The notes under the pieces: model-generated
The model's database searches: none
What the model was told of the DNA's origin: nothing
The model's input: only the letters and a program-made list of their open reading frames with translations
Part shown: one piece after another, positions 10,993-22,649 of the stretch
Layout: the number at the start of each line of letters is the position of its first letter
How positions within the stretch are numbered: the first letter of the stretch is position 1
Position numbers and translations under genes: made by a program
Assembly (NCBI GenBank): GCA_036971615.1
Contig: JAYKKR010000026.1
Span: 248,001 to 312,000 of the forward strand
Direction: 5' to 3'
Length of the DNA: 64,000 nucleotides
Source: Amyloporia xantha
Taxonomy: Eukaryota > Basidiomycota > Agaricomycetes > Polyporales > Adustoporiaceae

Positions 10993-11998
10993 TATGGTTT
11001 TGGGTGTAATGGGCATCGTCAGTCTATCACAAATGAGCAAAATGTTTTTTGTAACGTACCGTGATCAGCCTCTTCCGACGGAGAAGGCGCTTCCGCGGGC
11101 GAGCCAACGAAACCCACAGAACTCATGGGCGGGCTTGATATCCTTGGAGATAAGGATGAACTCCTTGTGCGCCGTTAAGATTAGTCTCCTAAGCTAGTTG
11201 CCTTCAGGTGGTCAAAGTGGAGATACGGCGACTGCTTCGTAGTGAGAGTGAGGGGCAGTTGAACGAGCAGGCGCAGAAGACAAGCGGTAGCGGGACCATG
11301 CTACACATAAACCTCAAGTATTATGTGCCCGTACAACGCATGAAACATGCGCAGTCAATACAGCCACTGTCACCGGTTTTCTGCGATCAGCTATGCAGAT
11401 GCGATGTCGACATCGCAGCGAAATGCATCAGTAGCAACAACAGTGTTTCATACATCGGCTCCATCAATCGGACGGCGATGCAATCAATATGGTGTACCGC
11501 GTCAATCACAACCATATTGAAATAAACATTACCTGACATCGGACCATGAACGTGAAAGATGGGGATCACTAGACTGTTGTCGTAAAACCTGCGAGATCAC
11601 TGTGATATGTCTGATCACGCGGCTGTGATATGACCAGCACGGCATACCCAGGTGATAGATTCGAAGCATAGCATATGCCAACAGGGAGGCCACCTGCCAG
11701 ACAGTAAGACGTCGATGCCGACCAAAATCAAGCACCGACAGCGGCCAACGGACAACGCAGTCTCAGCACCACCACAGCCATGTCATGCTCATCTTCCATA
11801 CACGGAAGTAAGTGGCCGGTTATATGTAGTTATATCGAATCACGGACAAGACCTTGCTCGACGGTGGTCCAGAGTCCAGATGGAACGAGAATTCTGATAT
11901 CAATCGACGTCATAATGACGTTTCAACCGGATCTGATGTAGACGTACATGCAATTAAGCCACACGACAGGGACATGCAACACATTCATAGCAGTGAAA
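10993..11998. other. Spacer, nothing recognised
   Basis: Only short overlapping open frames. The true 5' end of the Helitron may lie at its left edge, but I could not place the TC terminus. Confidence 0.4.
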
Positions 11999-13316
11999 TC
12001 ACCTGGTAGCATCAACTGTGGAACTGTCAACTCCGAACTGGGTATCACCCGGACTACGCAACATGGTAAGCCAGTCGGATAGTCTCAGATACTCACAAGC
12101 TCACCTCATGGGCTCTAAATCTGGCATGCTGTCAGTTGGAGAATTCACTTCGATGCTACCACTTCGGTATTCTGATACCTGACACTCAAAGAAATTTGTG
12201 CGCCCATTGAGGTGTATATTATCCATGAACGGGAACTAGAGCCAACTTGAGTGTGAAAGAGACAGGTTAGCACAGACGAATACTCACCGGATTGGCCCGC
12301 TTGTACATAACGGAATACCCCAAAGAGCGCATCAGGTTATCGGCAACGCACTCAATATATGCATCCATGAGAGCAGAATTCATGCCAAGCAGTGGACGAG
12401 GTATCGCATCTACAGCACGATTGTTAACCCCATCCTATCGACCGCAAAGATAAATGTACCGCGGAAGAACTGCTGCTCGAGCGTGACGGCATCACCTATT
12501 ATGCGGCGAACCACGGCGTCGGGTGTCTTAACTCGGAGATGATTGTGCAACAACGCGGCAAAAGCGGTATGAAGCCCTTCGTCGCGTGAGATCAGCTCGT
12601 TGGAATAACAGAGACCCGGTAATACGCCTTTTGTGCGAAGCCAGAATATAGCGGCAAAGGAAGATGAGAAGAATATACCTTCAACCGCCGCGAACGCAAC
12701 TAAACGATGCGCGAACGGTCGGGTCGTGTCTTCGACCCATCGAAGGCACCAGGCCGCTTTCGCCTGGATACAAGGAATCGTCTTGACCGCATTGAACAGG
12801 CGGCTTTGTTCGTTGATGTCATCTACGAGTGTCGTTATCAACGAGGAGTATGTTTCGGCGTGTACGTTCTCCCTACCAAGACAGGTACGTGTTAACATTG
12901 TACGCATGCATTGAGGAAGCAGTGGCCTACATCATGATTTGAAATCCGTAAAAGCATCGAGCTTCGGGCACTTGGACTTCTCCACAGAATCGCTGAACAA
13001 GGTTCTCGTTCACTATGCCATCTGACGCTGCGAAGAACGCCAGAATAATACTGATAAAATCGCGCTCATCGCGCGTCAGTCGATGAACCCAGTCATTGAT
13101 GTCTTTCGAGAGGTCAATCTCCTCTGCCGCCCACATACTTGCTTGGGCCATCTTGTACATATTCCACAGCTATCAGGAAAGCTCAGAATGCACTAATACG
13201 ACAAAATAAAATCCACTCACGCTAGGATACACAATAGGATGTAACACGAAACGCCCTGGAGCCGCTGTCAGGATAGGCTCGTCGGGCTCGTAGTGAATCG
13301 AGGATGTCGTCGGCAT
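11999..13316 (-). CDS. Ribonucleotide reductase small subunit (R2), divergent fungal paralogue
   Basis: Class Ia RNR R2, the diiron-tyrosyl radical subunit that pairs with R1 to reduce ribonucleotides. Six exons: 13316-13221, 13169-12931, 12872-12460, 12409-12288, 12235-12105 and 12053-11999. They sum to 1056 bases, exactly 352 codons, and all introns are GT-AG of 50-58 bases. All iron ligands and the radical tyrosine are present with family spacing: D82, E113, H116, E176, E210, H213 and Y120 ([41 protein letters not shown]). The segment YGFQIMMEN is the form I know from fungal R2. The N-terminus is short. The C-terminal tail, read from the last exon, ends [13 protein letters not shown] and lacks the usual acidic-aromatic end that docks onto R1; that exon is the least certain. 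Its partner is the R1 gene at 24665. Confidence 0.9.
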
Positions 13317-16300
13317 ACTCGTCGATAGCGTGATGTAGAGGAGTAATAACCCTTGTTCTGTAGACTTAAAAGAAACGTCAGTCTGGCAGAAGACAGGATG
13401 ACGGATATGATTGGGAAAGCAAACGAGCGTCGGTGCTTTATGACCGCTGTCTGCGTCCATCAACGAGGGTCCAGACTTTACGCTTCGCCCTGGTGTGGCA
13501 TCGTCGTATAGCATGTCAGGGCTGTCCGCATGATCGTTACACGGACAAACCAACATTGACATATCACGCACCCGAAGGCTATGTGGAATGGCATCTACCA
13601 GTGATCAAGTACAGATCCGTTGACATGTCAGTTGATTGCGATATAATTCTATAACCGACGGGGCAGGACCAAGGAACCACCAGCAATGATGATGGACTCC
13701 GTCGTCACGACTACACAAGCAACAGGCTCAACCCCCCTCTCTCAGTGACGCCAGCACGCCAGAGCTGACTAGTACAACACTTAACAAGCACAGACTAAAT
13801 GTCCCTGAGACGGGCAGAACTCTGGCAGAGCGTGCAAATGAGTACGGACAGAGAACCAGTAGATGTCTCAGACCCTATTGTTTGGTCCGATACGATGGAT
13901 ATACACCAAACGCTATATGTGAACAGGAGACTGGTTTGGGTTTGATGAGGACAAGAACGACGAATACAGAAGAAGACGTACGTTCCGAAACAATAAAACG
14001 CTCCTGCATAAGTACATACAACCCGAAGAGCGCTTTCCCGGTAAGCCAGCCACGTCGAACGGTGCTGAATACAGATAGCTAACTGTTCTATAGATGAATC
14101 AGAAGATCGTAGATGGTCCGTGTCCACCGTTCACCAACTCACTTGCCTTGGAACGAACAAACTGGCGACACTCACGCACGGTTTCTTTTATAAGCCCCGG
14201 GACGCAAATACGAAGTCCCCGTGATCCCATCGAAAGTGTTGACAGTCGAAACAAGTCTGTAGGAGACGATGCAGACAGGGTATATTAATCCTTGCGATCA
14301 GTGAACATTGGTAGAAAAGGCGAAGACTTCGAACCATAGAGACCGCCCGACGTTCCAATGGTTTAGACGGCCAATAAAGGACTGCGCAAAAGCGTTGATA
14401 CTGAAGACTTACCGTGACGGTCAAGATTGGGTTGCAAGTGACAATTGCATCGTCTCCCACCGTTGCAGTGTTTACCTAGACATCGATGTATTTATCAGCG
14501 TTGAGGCGATAGCTAGCTGAATTGATTTCATTCACGACCACGGCAGATGTCTCTGTCTCCCAGACTGAAGTAGATATGTCCTCTGCCCGCTGATCCTTCC
14601 AGTTAACCGAAAAAATGATAAATGTTTCGCACTCCATTGAAGATACCTCTCCGGTCGACGGCCCGCCCCTCGGCAGGTGCGTTAGCAGCCACAGCAGCCA
14701 CAGCTCAGCCACAATAAGCCACCACGCTGAACGGCTCAGTCCACTTCGCGCGAATGAAACTTGCTTTTTGCTGACTGTCATATTGTAAGACCTTGTGCCT
14801 GATTCATCCTACACCGGCCTTATCGTCTGGTTGAGTGAGCTTTTGCACCGTAGCGGGTGTTACAGCACGCAAGTCGGCAAATTTAGCGGATCATCGATGA
14901 CCGTGTTCTTGAAGACTTCGGAGAATAGTACGAGCGACAGCCCTGTCAATCCACAGACAGGAACGAAAGACCCCATGACATATGAACAAGTTCGTCGGCA
15001 TGCGCGCATCCCCTCACCGTTTTTCCAACCAACGACAGTCAAAACTACATATCATATGTATGCTCATAACGATCACAAAGGCCATGACTATTAAGCCGCA
15101 GCACCACCCCCCCCCCAGATTTCTTGTCACGAAGCAGACAGCACGTCGAATGTCATCACAACGGAGGGATCGTAAACGCGGTATGTAGAAACACCGACGC
15201 TATCGCTTGTTGGCACCTATATTCAAGTGCACTACCACAGTGGGAAACCCGATTTGAACGGGTTGGTCGCCTAACTCAATTTGCTATCGAAGCGAGAGCA
15301 GTGCAGACCCCACAACGACTTAGAACTGGATCGGGTATCAGAAGTATGACAGCTTCGGCGCCAGGATTTGAAACAAGTCGGCGTTGATGGAGGCTGTTAA
15401 GCCAGTCTAACACCAGTCAGTACGCCGTGTCTTCATCAATTTAAGTCAAGCATCAGCCAGCTAATTCATCACGGAACATTCAGAGAGGCAACTCACAACA
15501 AAGAAAGTGGCACGCCATCGCTGTGCCCACGCCATATGCTTTTTCGCGACGTGAGGGCAGTGCGTACACAATGGCAATGTACAAAAATGAAGCCGTACGT
15601 GGCTGAATTGCGTATCATGCAAACAAATCCGGATCGCCCGGGTGCTAAATATATGATGTTTTGCCTCCGAAATCCAGGCGAAATCAATGTCGGTCAACGT
15701 CTGTCAAGGACCTGTGCTCGTCCATCTGCATCACTTCAGACAAGAATGCATCTGCTACAGCTGGAGAGATGAGATCGACACGGTTCTCTTTTTCAGATGC
15801 GCGCTCAACCATCAACCAGATCAGGGTCCGCTCATGTACGCTGCGCGATCTTGTCAACCTCTCCTTGTGATGAAACGACAACCTTACTGGTGGATGATCA
15901 GGTGACGCTCCGTGACCCAGATATTGTCGATATCACCGAGGGAATTGCACCGTCCTGCTCACCGACGCGGAGGGCGAGGGTCCACGCACAGCGCAGCGGA
16001 TAATGCGCACAACACTTCACGCCCGGAAAGAATAAACAAGCTGACATGCCGACAGGAACGACACGCGGCCAGGAGCACCATTTGCGGTACCCTGTGCCAT
16101 ATCCGCTTGTGCACATCACGCTCACGGAATAACACCGAAGTAGGATTATCGTGATCGGCACTTTCATTGTTCGCAGCAAACAATCTCTGAGGACATCGGC
16201 CTATGCACACTAACCTTCTCAGGATGTACGCAACATAACATGGTCGGGCTTGGATAACACGGCTTCCAGAAAGTCACTATGCGTCCTCTACGACGCCTTA

Positions 16301-17776
16301 TCGCCCGTGACTCTCGAGTCCCTCAACTTCGGCAGCACCATCCAGCGGGTTTAGATTGGAGAGTCCACTGCTGCGTTCCCATCTGTGGTTCCTAGTCAGG
16401 TCACTCCTAATCTCAAGCTAATGCGATGTGTAGGTCACCTTGAGGCTCTACCAAAACGTTACCGCGAGAGCGCCTTAAAGAGGCACGGGCGGGAACCCGC
16501 CACGCTTCAAGCTTCTGGTTCAGGTATGCCAGTTATCGCCTTGATCAGTGTGGTAACCGGCCGCTACTTAGCCCCGATGGGCTCGCAGTACAAAACACGT
16601 GCAGGCAAAACAGCAAACTCACCAGAGCTAGCCTGGTGTCGTCCCCGTCCTATCCCCGTGTCTACAACCGACGGACTACTGACGTCGTTGACTTGATGTC
16701 ATGCATTATGCCAATAGTCGAAATATCACCATTACGCACGTTCACCCTCATTCGCCGCATCAACTCGGTGTCCTGCGCGCTCGGAGACACGTGTAACAAC
16801 CACAACTTGTCTATAATGAGGCATAGTCCGGGCGCGCGCACGATAGGCTAATCCAAGGTGGCGCCCAATCCGTGAGTCGCTAATCAGCGTAGACCTGTGT
16901 ACGCTGATGAACGGGACAGGCAGATGTTCATTTCGTGGATGTAGCTGCCATTTACCAGAGAAGAACCGGATGATCACACATCATTCTGCTGGCGACCAAG
17001 CCCACCGGTATTTCTATCGATAAGAAAATTGACGACCCGGACTTCTACTCCAGGTTAGCAAACGAGACGAGGGTAATGAGACTGAGTAATAACCCGACCG
17101 CTAAACGTCGCCCATGGAACGATTACAAGTTGTGTACATCATAGAGAGGACCGGTGACATCTCGAGTTCATCTATGTGAGCGTCATGTGGTAGGTACGTC
17201 GCTAACAAGCGCTGACGTTATCATGGTCAATTATGGATATCATGATGCGTCGAAGGCGCTATGCGCGCAGTCCACGGTTATATCACTCATGGACATAATT
17301 ATACGATGGTTAGCTTGACGTTCCCAGAGATGGCTCTCCCTGAGTTGCGTCTGATGCTCACAGGTGGTGGAGTAACGACGGAAGGTTTCAGCCACACACA
17401 ATTTAGATTCTATTCTTACGACTGGAACTAACTGATATTCCTTCCTTTTGATCTCCAAATGCGTAGAATTCGCGTGCCACCTCGTGAATGAAGATTGACA
17501 CATCCGGAGACGCCAACGAACATGCCGCACGTAAGCTGCTTCCGTTTCCTCTCAACATTCAAGTTTGGGATAAGCCGATGCCAAGCAGCACGTCCATCAC
17601 AACCATGAATTAGGAGTCCGTGCCATCAACAGAAGCCCTGTCCTTAGATCATAGGCTTGGAAACGCCCGACACACTCCCCATCACAACACAAGCGCCTAT
17701 GATCATCCTCTTCAGCACCACTCGTTGCTCGTTATCCGACCCTTGGAGACGTGCCAGTAACCGACTAACTTGAAGA
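13317..17776. other. Long gene-poor spacer
   Basis: About 4.5 kb in which I could not recognise any protein, even allowing for introns. Open frames are all short and overlap on both strands. A 10-base C run lies at 15107-15116. The frames at 14795-15200 and 16385-16700 have no motif. Confidence 0.5.
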
Positions 17777-18427
17777 ATGGAGCCATCACTCATGGCACGA
17801 TCGCACTACGCAATTCACCGGAGTCCAGGATGTCCCCACTACACTGGATCGAAATGCTGTACCGACGAGCACGACAGGTTTCAAACCTTTCGCACGGATA
17901 ATCACTCTCGTAGTGTGCTGGATGATGCAGATGCGCCTCATGTCATATATGCCAGACGCATAGCCAAGGGTGCTCAAGGATACCCATCGACCTGGATGAC
18001 GGACCGCCAACCACGACATCTCATCGGAAGTGGAATGTCAATCGAGTTAGTCTCGTCTGCGACCAACCGAGTGGAGTTGACGGGACGGGTGCGTGCCCGA
18101 TGGATGCTCGAGAAGAAAGCTGTCTTTTATTGGTTGCAGGAGACGGAAAGCAGCCCGGACGTAGCTTACCTCGCTGTTCCTCGTCGATGGGCCCGCCTCA
18201 ACGAACCGGACGCCATGCAGTGGCTACTGGAGTATGCCTTGCTCCCCGATACACTCAAACATCAACCCGACTCTATCACCAGTAACACATCACGCTGGAA
18301 AGATACAGTACTGAATGATACTTTACCCTGTCGTTGTCCCACGACTGGTCGTGACGGTACAGGGCAGCTTCGGCCTGTCTCCATTGAGAGCAATTCTGAC
18401 GAGGACCTCTTAGAGATGAACTGGTGA
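17777..18427 (+). CDS. Conserved protein of unrecognised family (copy 2)
   Basis: Intronless, 216 residues from a clear ATG, clearly related to the gene at 3217. Shared landmarks in order are RRIAKG/GRISKG, G(Y/D)PSTWM, a GMxxELxSSxT block, WxLEKKxVxxWxQ, YLAVPxxW, LPxTL, PDS followed by RWxD, LPCRC/VPCRC, and an acidic tail rich in S, D and E. Identity is moderate by eye, so the duplication is not recent. The two copies lie in the same orientation on either side of the Helitron and the R2 gene. The conserved tryptophans and basic residues could suit a small binding domain, but I cannot assign a function. Confidence 0.65.
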   Translation: MEPSLMARSHYAIHRSPGCPHYTGSKCCTDEHDRFQTFRTDNHSRSVLDDADAPHVIYARRIAKGAQGYPSTWMTDRQPRHLIGSGMSIELVSSATNRVELTGRVRARWMLEKKAVFYWLQETESSPDVAYLAVPRRWARLNEPDAMQWLLEYALLPDTLKHQPDSITSNTSRWKDTVLNDTLPCRCPTTGRDGTGQLRPVSIESNSDEDLLEMNW

Positions 18428-19347
18428 GTGATACCATCAACCCCTTAAACCAACGTTACGCGCGTTGCTCACCCATTCGCAGAAACCTTCTACACAAGAC
18501 CATCTTGCTATGCATCGTACGTCGCTAGGTGAATGTTCCATGCAGTGAGGCCTTATTAGCTCGCCAGGCTCATTTCCGTCCGTCAATTACTCTTGCTCGC
18601 ATGGTACGTGCATACGACCATACAACCCCGCGAATATTATGGAGTGTAACAATAGGGCTTCTTCATACGTCGTATGTACTTATCCCTCAGCCTAGATTTG
18701 CTGCCCAAATATTGTCACCTGAAATCGCCAACACAGCCACACGGCCTGTACACCCCGCTCCGCTGTCCGTGCGCCATGAATAGACATGAAAGAGACGTAA
18801 GTAGCTGTGTGATCAGGTTCACTCTAAGGAAACCGGTATTAATCTGCCGATGTTCATCTACCACTGAACGCGTCTCAGCGTGTCTACATAGTCCTATGCT
18901 GACGGTACATAAGCGACGAACGTAATTTTACTTCCATGCAACCATTATACCGAAACTCACCGGACGATGCGCTTTAATGTTTCGTCTCGCTGGTGTACAA
19001 CGCCGCGTGAAGCCATCCTATCATTAGTCTGAAGTATTGAATCTATGCAAGCTCCGGTGCCTGTTTCTCGAAGATCTGCATTCCCGTCGATTTCTAAGAA
19101 AACCGTACAGGTAGCCATGTCTACTGAACACATGCAATTGAACCCTTTTAACTTCCAACGAGAGGATTTCCGACCGCAGTAAAGCTGGACGGAGACCTGA
19201 GGTTACGCTCATTCCATGTTCCCGATAATGGATCGTCAACAGATTGCTCGACCACTCAACAAATTGGTGGAATGGGCGAGAAGTGTTCCCTACAAGAATA
19301 TCGCGACATGGTAATAAATATAGAAGACACGTTGTTAGGGATAATAA
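18428..19347. other. Spacer, nothing recognised
   Basis: Short frames only; no motif seen on either strand. Confidence 0.4.
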
Positions 19348-20574
19348 TCAAGGACAGTGTACATACAACACCCCTCGGGATCGCATCCGGGGTAGTAATC
19401 TCTTCAACGTTCGCACTACATGATTATCCACATTTACTTTAGCAGTGATGGTACTATGAACTGAGCACATGGTCGCTAAAACTGACACAGATATGTCCAC
19501 ACACCGAAGCCCGCAAAGAGACATATCATCGATAGCAGCGTCAATACCAAGCCAGTCGATGGCGTGTAAACAAGCGTAACACGACAAATCAATCCGAACG
19601 AACACACAGCATAACACTGACGAACGGATTGTTGTCAGAATGTCCTGGAACCACACCACGTCTTCGTGAAAACACTGATCCATCCTCAAATACACGTTTA
19701 CGCGCTGCAGACGCGTCAAGGCCGCAATACTGAGCGCGACGGGTAATATGCCTATCAAGTAACGGATAAGCGATGTAACATAGTGAGGTCGTGTATTATC
19801 TTACCACTCAGCCAACGCTCTACCCCATTATCTAGCACCACCGATAGGGTCTCCACCGACGGCGCCACACATCCGAGCAAGTCCAGCATGTCTGCAGCAT
19901 AGACATATGTCCAGGATAGGTGAAGCTCCCGTACATGAAGCTCCCTCTGGTCACGCCTGCACCAATGAACCACGACCGCGGGCGCAACACAACCGTACCC
20001 AATGCGTAGATAGTCCAGCTCAAGGGACGGAGGGTGCCAGCAGGTAAGCGTGGCGCTAACATCGTCGGAATCGCATCCAACACCTTCTACCGACAACTGA
20101 CGGAGTCTCGGAAAGGCGTCGAGCAAATTGATAAGATCCTCGGAATGTTTCACGTCACATGAAGTGATGTTGAGCACTGTTACAGACGACGACATCCAGA
20201 CAATTGCGTTGATGGTACCCTGAAGTAGGCCACTCCAGACAATACCATCGAATGTCAGGCTGCTCACCCACTTTAACCGTTCGAATAACGGCCGCGCATC
20301 ATTGACCCATTGTTCGTTTGCTGTCGGCCCATGCACAGCACCTCGAACTGACAACACACGCACATGACGAGCGAGGTCTCCAGAATACAGATCGTTCAAC
20401 CGATCGAGATGGCTGGAAGGTCCAAGATCCACTGTCTTGTGTATGTGCTTGCGTGATCTATGAAGCCACGCAGTACAAGTCAGGGAACAAGGGAATAACA
20501 CCCTTTTAGAATTTGAGCATCCAATCTCGTCAATGATCATATCCGTAACCTCTTGGGGGACCGTATGACTAGCC
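19348..20574 (-). CDS. F-box protein with leucine-rich C-terminal part
   Basis: Likely SCF substrate receptor. The main exon begins after a plausible acceptor at 20575 (tttttattag) and opens with SHTVPQEVTDMIIDEIG, a typical basidiomycete F-box start, followed by LFPCSLTCTAWL. A 53-base intron (19804-19752) joins ERWLSG to ILPVALSIA in phase 1. The C-terminus ends at 19348 with LPRMRSRGVLYVHCP, an ending I know from this F-box group. An upstream exon with the ATG is required and may lie in the open frame at 20575-21012, which has a possible donor (gtaggtcagt), but I could not prove it. No internal stops were found. Confidence 0.7.
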
Positions 20575-21642
20575 CTAATAAAAATAATTGATTGGTTTGA
20601 GTTGCATCATATCAGGATTTAGCTGAGCGCGCTTGGACTGACCTACGGCAACGATGTTGACGGTACATGCAGAATCAACGAGACGATGGTCGTAGAGCAA
20701 CAAACAACAGTCAACGCAACCACGTGTAGGAGGGAAATAGGTAGAGAACAGATCCTCTAAGATAACGGGGGAGGGAGCAACTGCATCAGCATTTATTGCA
20801 TAGATGGTGGGAATATTTCGCGATGGGTCCGCGTTTAACGGGGAGAAATCCATCAACGTTTCAAACGAAGGGCCCATATTGTGCGATGGAAAGTGTCGTC
20901 GGTCAAAACCGACCGAGGATGTCATCCACAACAACACTCTCCCCTCAAATACACTGAGAATATCACGGTTACGCGACGTTTGACGACAGGGGCAGTGGAC
21001 ATATCGCATCATGCGGGTTTTGGTCTATAATGACAACGCTGTCGTGTATGTTAAGCGCTACATGGTAGAGGACAAGCCTAATTCTGCGGTCATCATGTCA
21101 ACTCGGGTATCGCTACCTATAGCGCAAGGATTCTATCCAAAGATAGAAAAACCAGTAGATTCTCACCTCAATGGAGACCTTCAGGTCGACGATGCAATGA
21201 TACACACAACAGAATAGTGCAAGGCACACTGATTGTCTCAACACACGCACCACGACCGAACGAATGCCCGATACGGGTTGTGATGATTTGCCGGTAAGGT
21301 ACTACACGTACAAAACAAAACAGGTGGGAATCAATCTATCGACCAAAATATGCAATCGTCTGGAACGTATTACCATACTGAGCCCATCCGCGCCCGGACC
21401 TAAACGCGACCGTACTGCAGAAGTTACCCAATAGATGAGTCAACAATCGAACTTAGCCGCATTGACCGGCTCACCTCCACGTGAAAGGCAGACAGATGCG
21501 CAAATGCGCGCCAGGTGTCACGACGGAGTGCCACTCATGAAGCACTTCAAATCGCACCTGTCGCAGGTCATTCCCCGCGGTAGTTGATATGGGTTCTTGT
21601 GTCCATGGCGTCAGCATCCACTCATGGAAGCAACCTTAACAG
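20575..21642. other. Region upstream of F-box gene, possible first exon
   Basis: A minus-strand open frame covers 20575-21012 with no recognised domain. It could supply the first exon of the F-box gene at 19348, or be chance. The rest (21013-21642) holds no recognisable gene. Confidence 0.3.
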
Positions 21643-22627
21643 TTACATACCCAGCGGTAGCACCCATGTCTTAGAATCCCCAACCATACGATACCCATAG
21701 ACATCTTCATCGTACTCGATATCGTCCGCGTCCGAGCCAACAATAGTCCACCCCCGATTCTGATACTTCTCGATCCATAAGACGGTCACAGGTACAGTCG
21801 GCCGGTTCCCGCACACGTACATCGCTTCCCTGATTAATGTCGAACGTGGAAATATCGACACAGCGCATGTCCCTGTAATGAAGTTCATCACCCCAGCTGG
21901 GGTACGTGAGATCACGGAAGACACAAACAAACAGCGACTCACTAGTATGAAACCGAAGGACCTGCTGCACCGGGTCGTCAACCACAGCGATCATCTGGAG
22001 TCGATGAGATCTGCTGGCTGAAGCGCGCCTGGGCCAACTACGAATAAAGTTGAACACAGAGAACTTCCCGATACCACGACCTTGAGAATCGGTATGATCC
22101 AACACCCGAGCGGGGAACTGCAAGGCTGCGACATCGAAATACCCGTAGTTCGTATCGACATACATGTAGCCGTTCGCCTGAAGCCATCGGCCCAGCGGAA
22201 GCAGTCCATCCAAGGGAACGTAAATGTCCATGTCGCTGTCGGCGAACATTGTACGGTGGAAGAATTGCAGAGCTTGTGAACCGGATACAATGGCGTGGCA
22301 TGCAGTCAACTGTCTTCTAAAAGCAACGGGGTCGAGAAACCAACGCAGCAGGAAAGAGTCAATGTCCCATGCTCTCCATTTGTACGAGTCCACGGCCATC
22401 TTCATCTTCAACGACAGACAACGCAGTCGCATAATAAGATCTGGGGTCCAGACCCGGAAAAACCTATCAATGAGAATTTCCGGGGCAGTCAACAAAAACT
22501 GCTCAAGTAGACTAAGAGTGATTGGCTCGAACTCTTTATCTAAATGAAAGGGCGTAAACTCAATGGGAATAAAATAAAGACACGGAACGCACCGGAATCC
22601 ATTGTCGCATCCGCACCTACATATCTT
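21643..22627 (-). CDS. Nucleotidyltransferase-fold protein, fungal family of unknown role
   Basis: The segment GSQALQFFHRTMFADSDMDI has the GS...DxD pattern of the polymerase-beta-type nucleotidyltransferase fold, where the two aspartates would bind metal. I know this as a large uncharacterised family in agaricomycetes. A 46-base intron (21942-21897) joins LRFHT to TGVMNFITG, restoring the family's block VMNFITGTCAVSIFPRST. The C-terminus ends VGDSKTWVLPLGM. Upstream, the frame stays open through TPFHLDKEFEPITLSLLEQ to a TAG at 22628 without an ATG. Either an upstream exon exists, or the ATG at 22602 was used and one base has changed. A TATA-like sequence at 22640 is close, favouring a start near here. 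The real substrate is unknown. Confidence 0.7.
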
Positions 22628-22637
22628 CTAACCGAAG

Positions 22638-22649
22638 CTTATATATACA
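22638..22649 (-). promoter_or_regulatory. TATA-like element upstream of nucleotidyltransferase-fold gene
   Basis: TATATATAAG read on the minus strand, about 40 bases upstream of the ATG at 22602. Confidence 0.4.

Noticed and set aside
15107..15116. Ten-base C run as a telomere or recombination signal
   Set aside because: Isolated homopolymer with no repeat unit around it.
14476..16900. Overlapping open frames of 60-100 codons as small genes
   Set aside because: They occur in several frames on both strands at once, mostly from non-ATG starts, with no domain or splice context.
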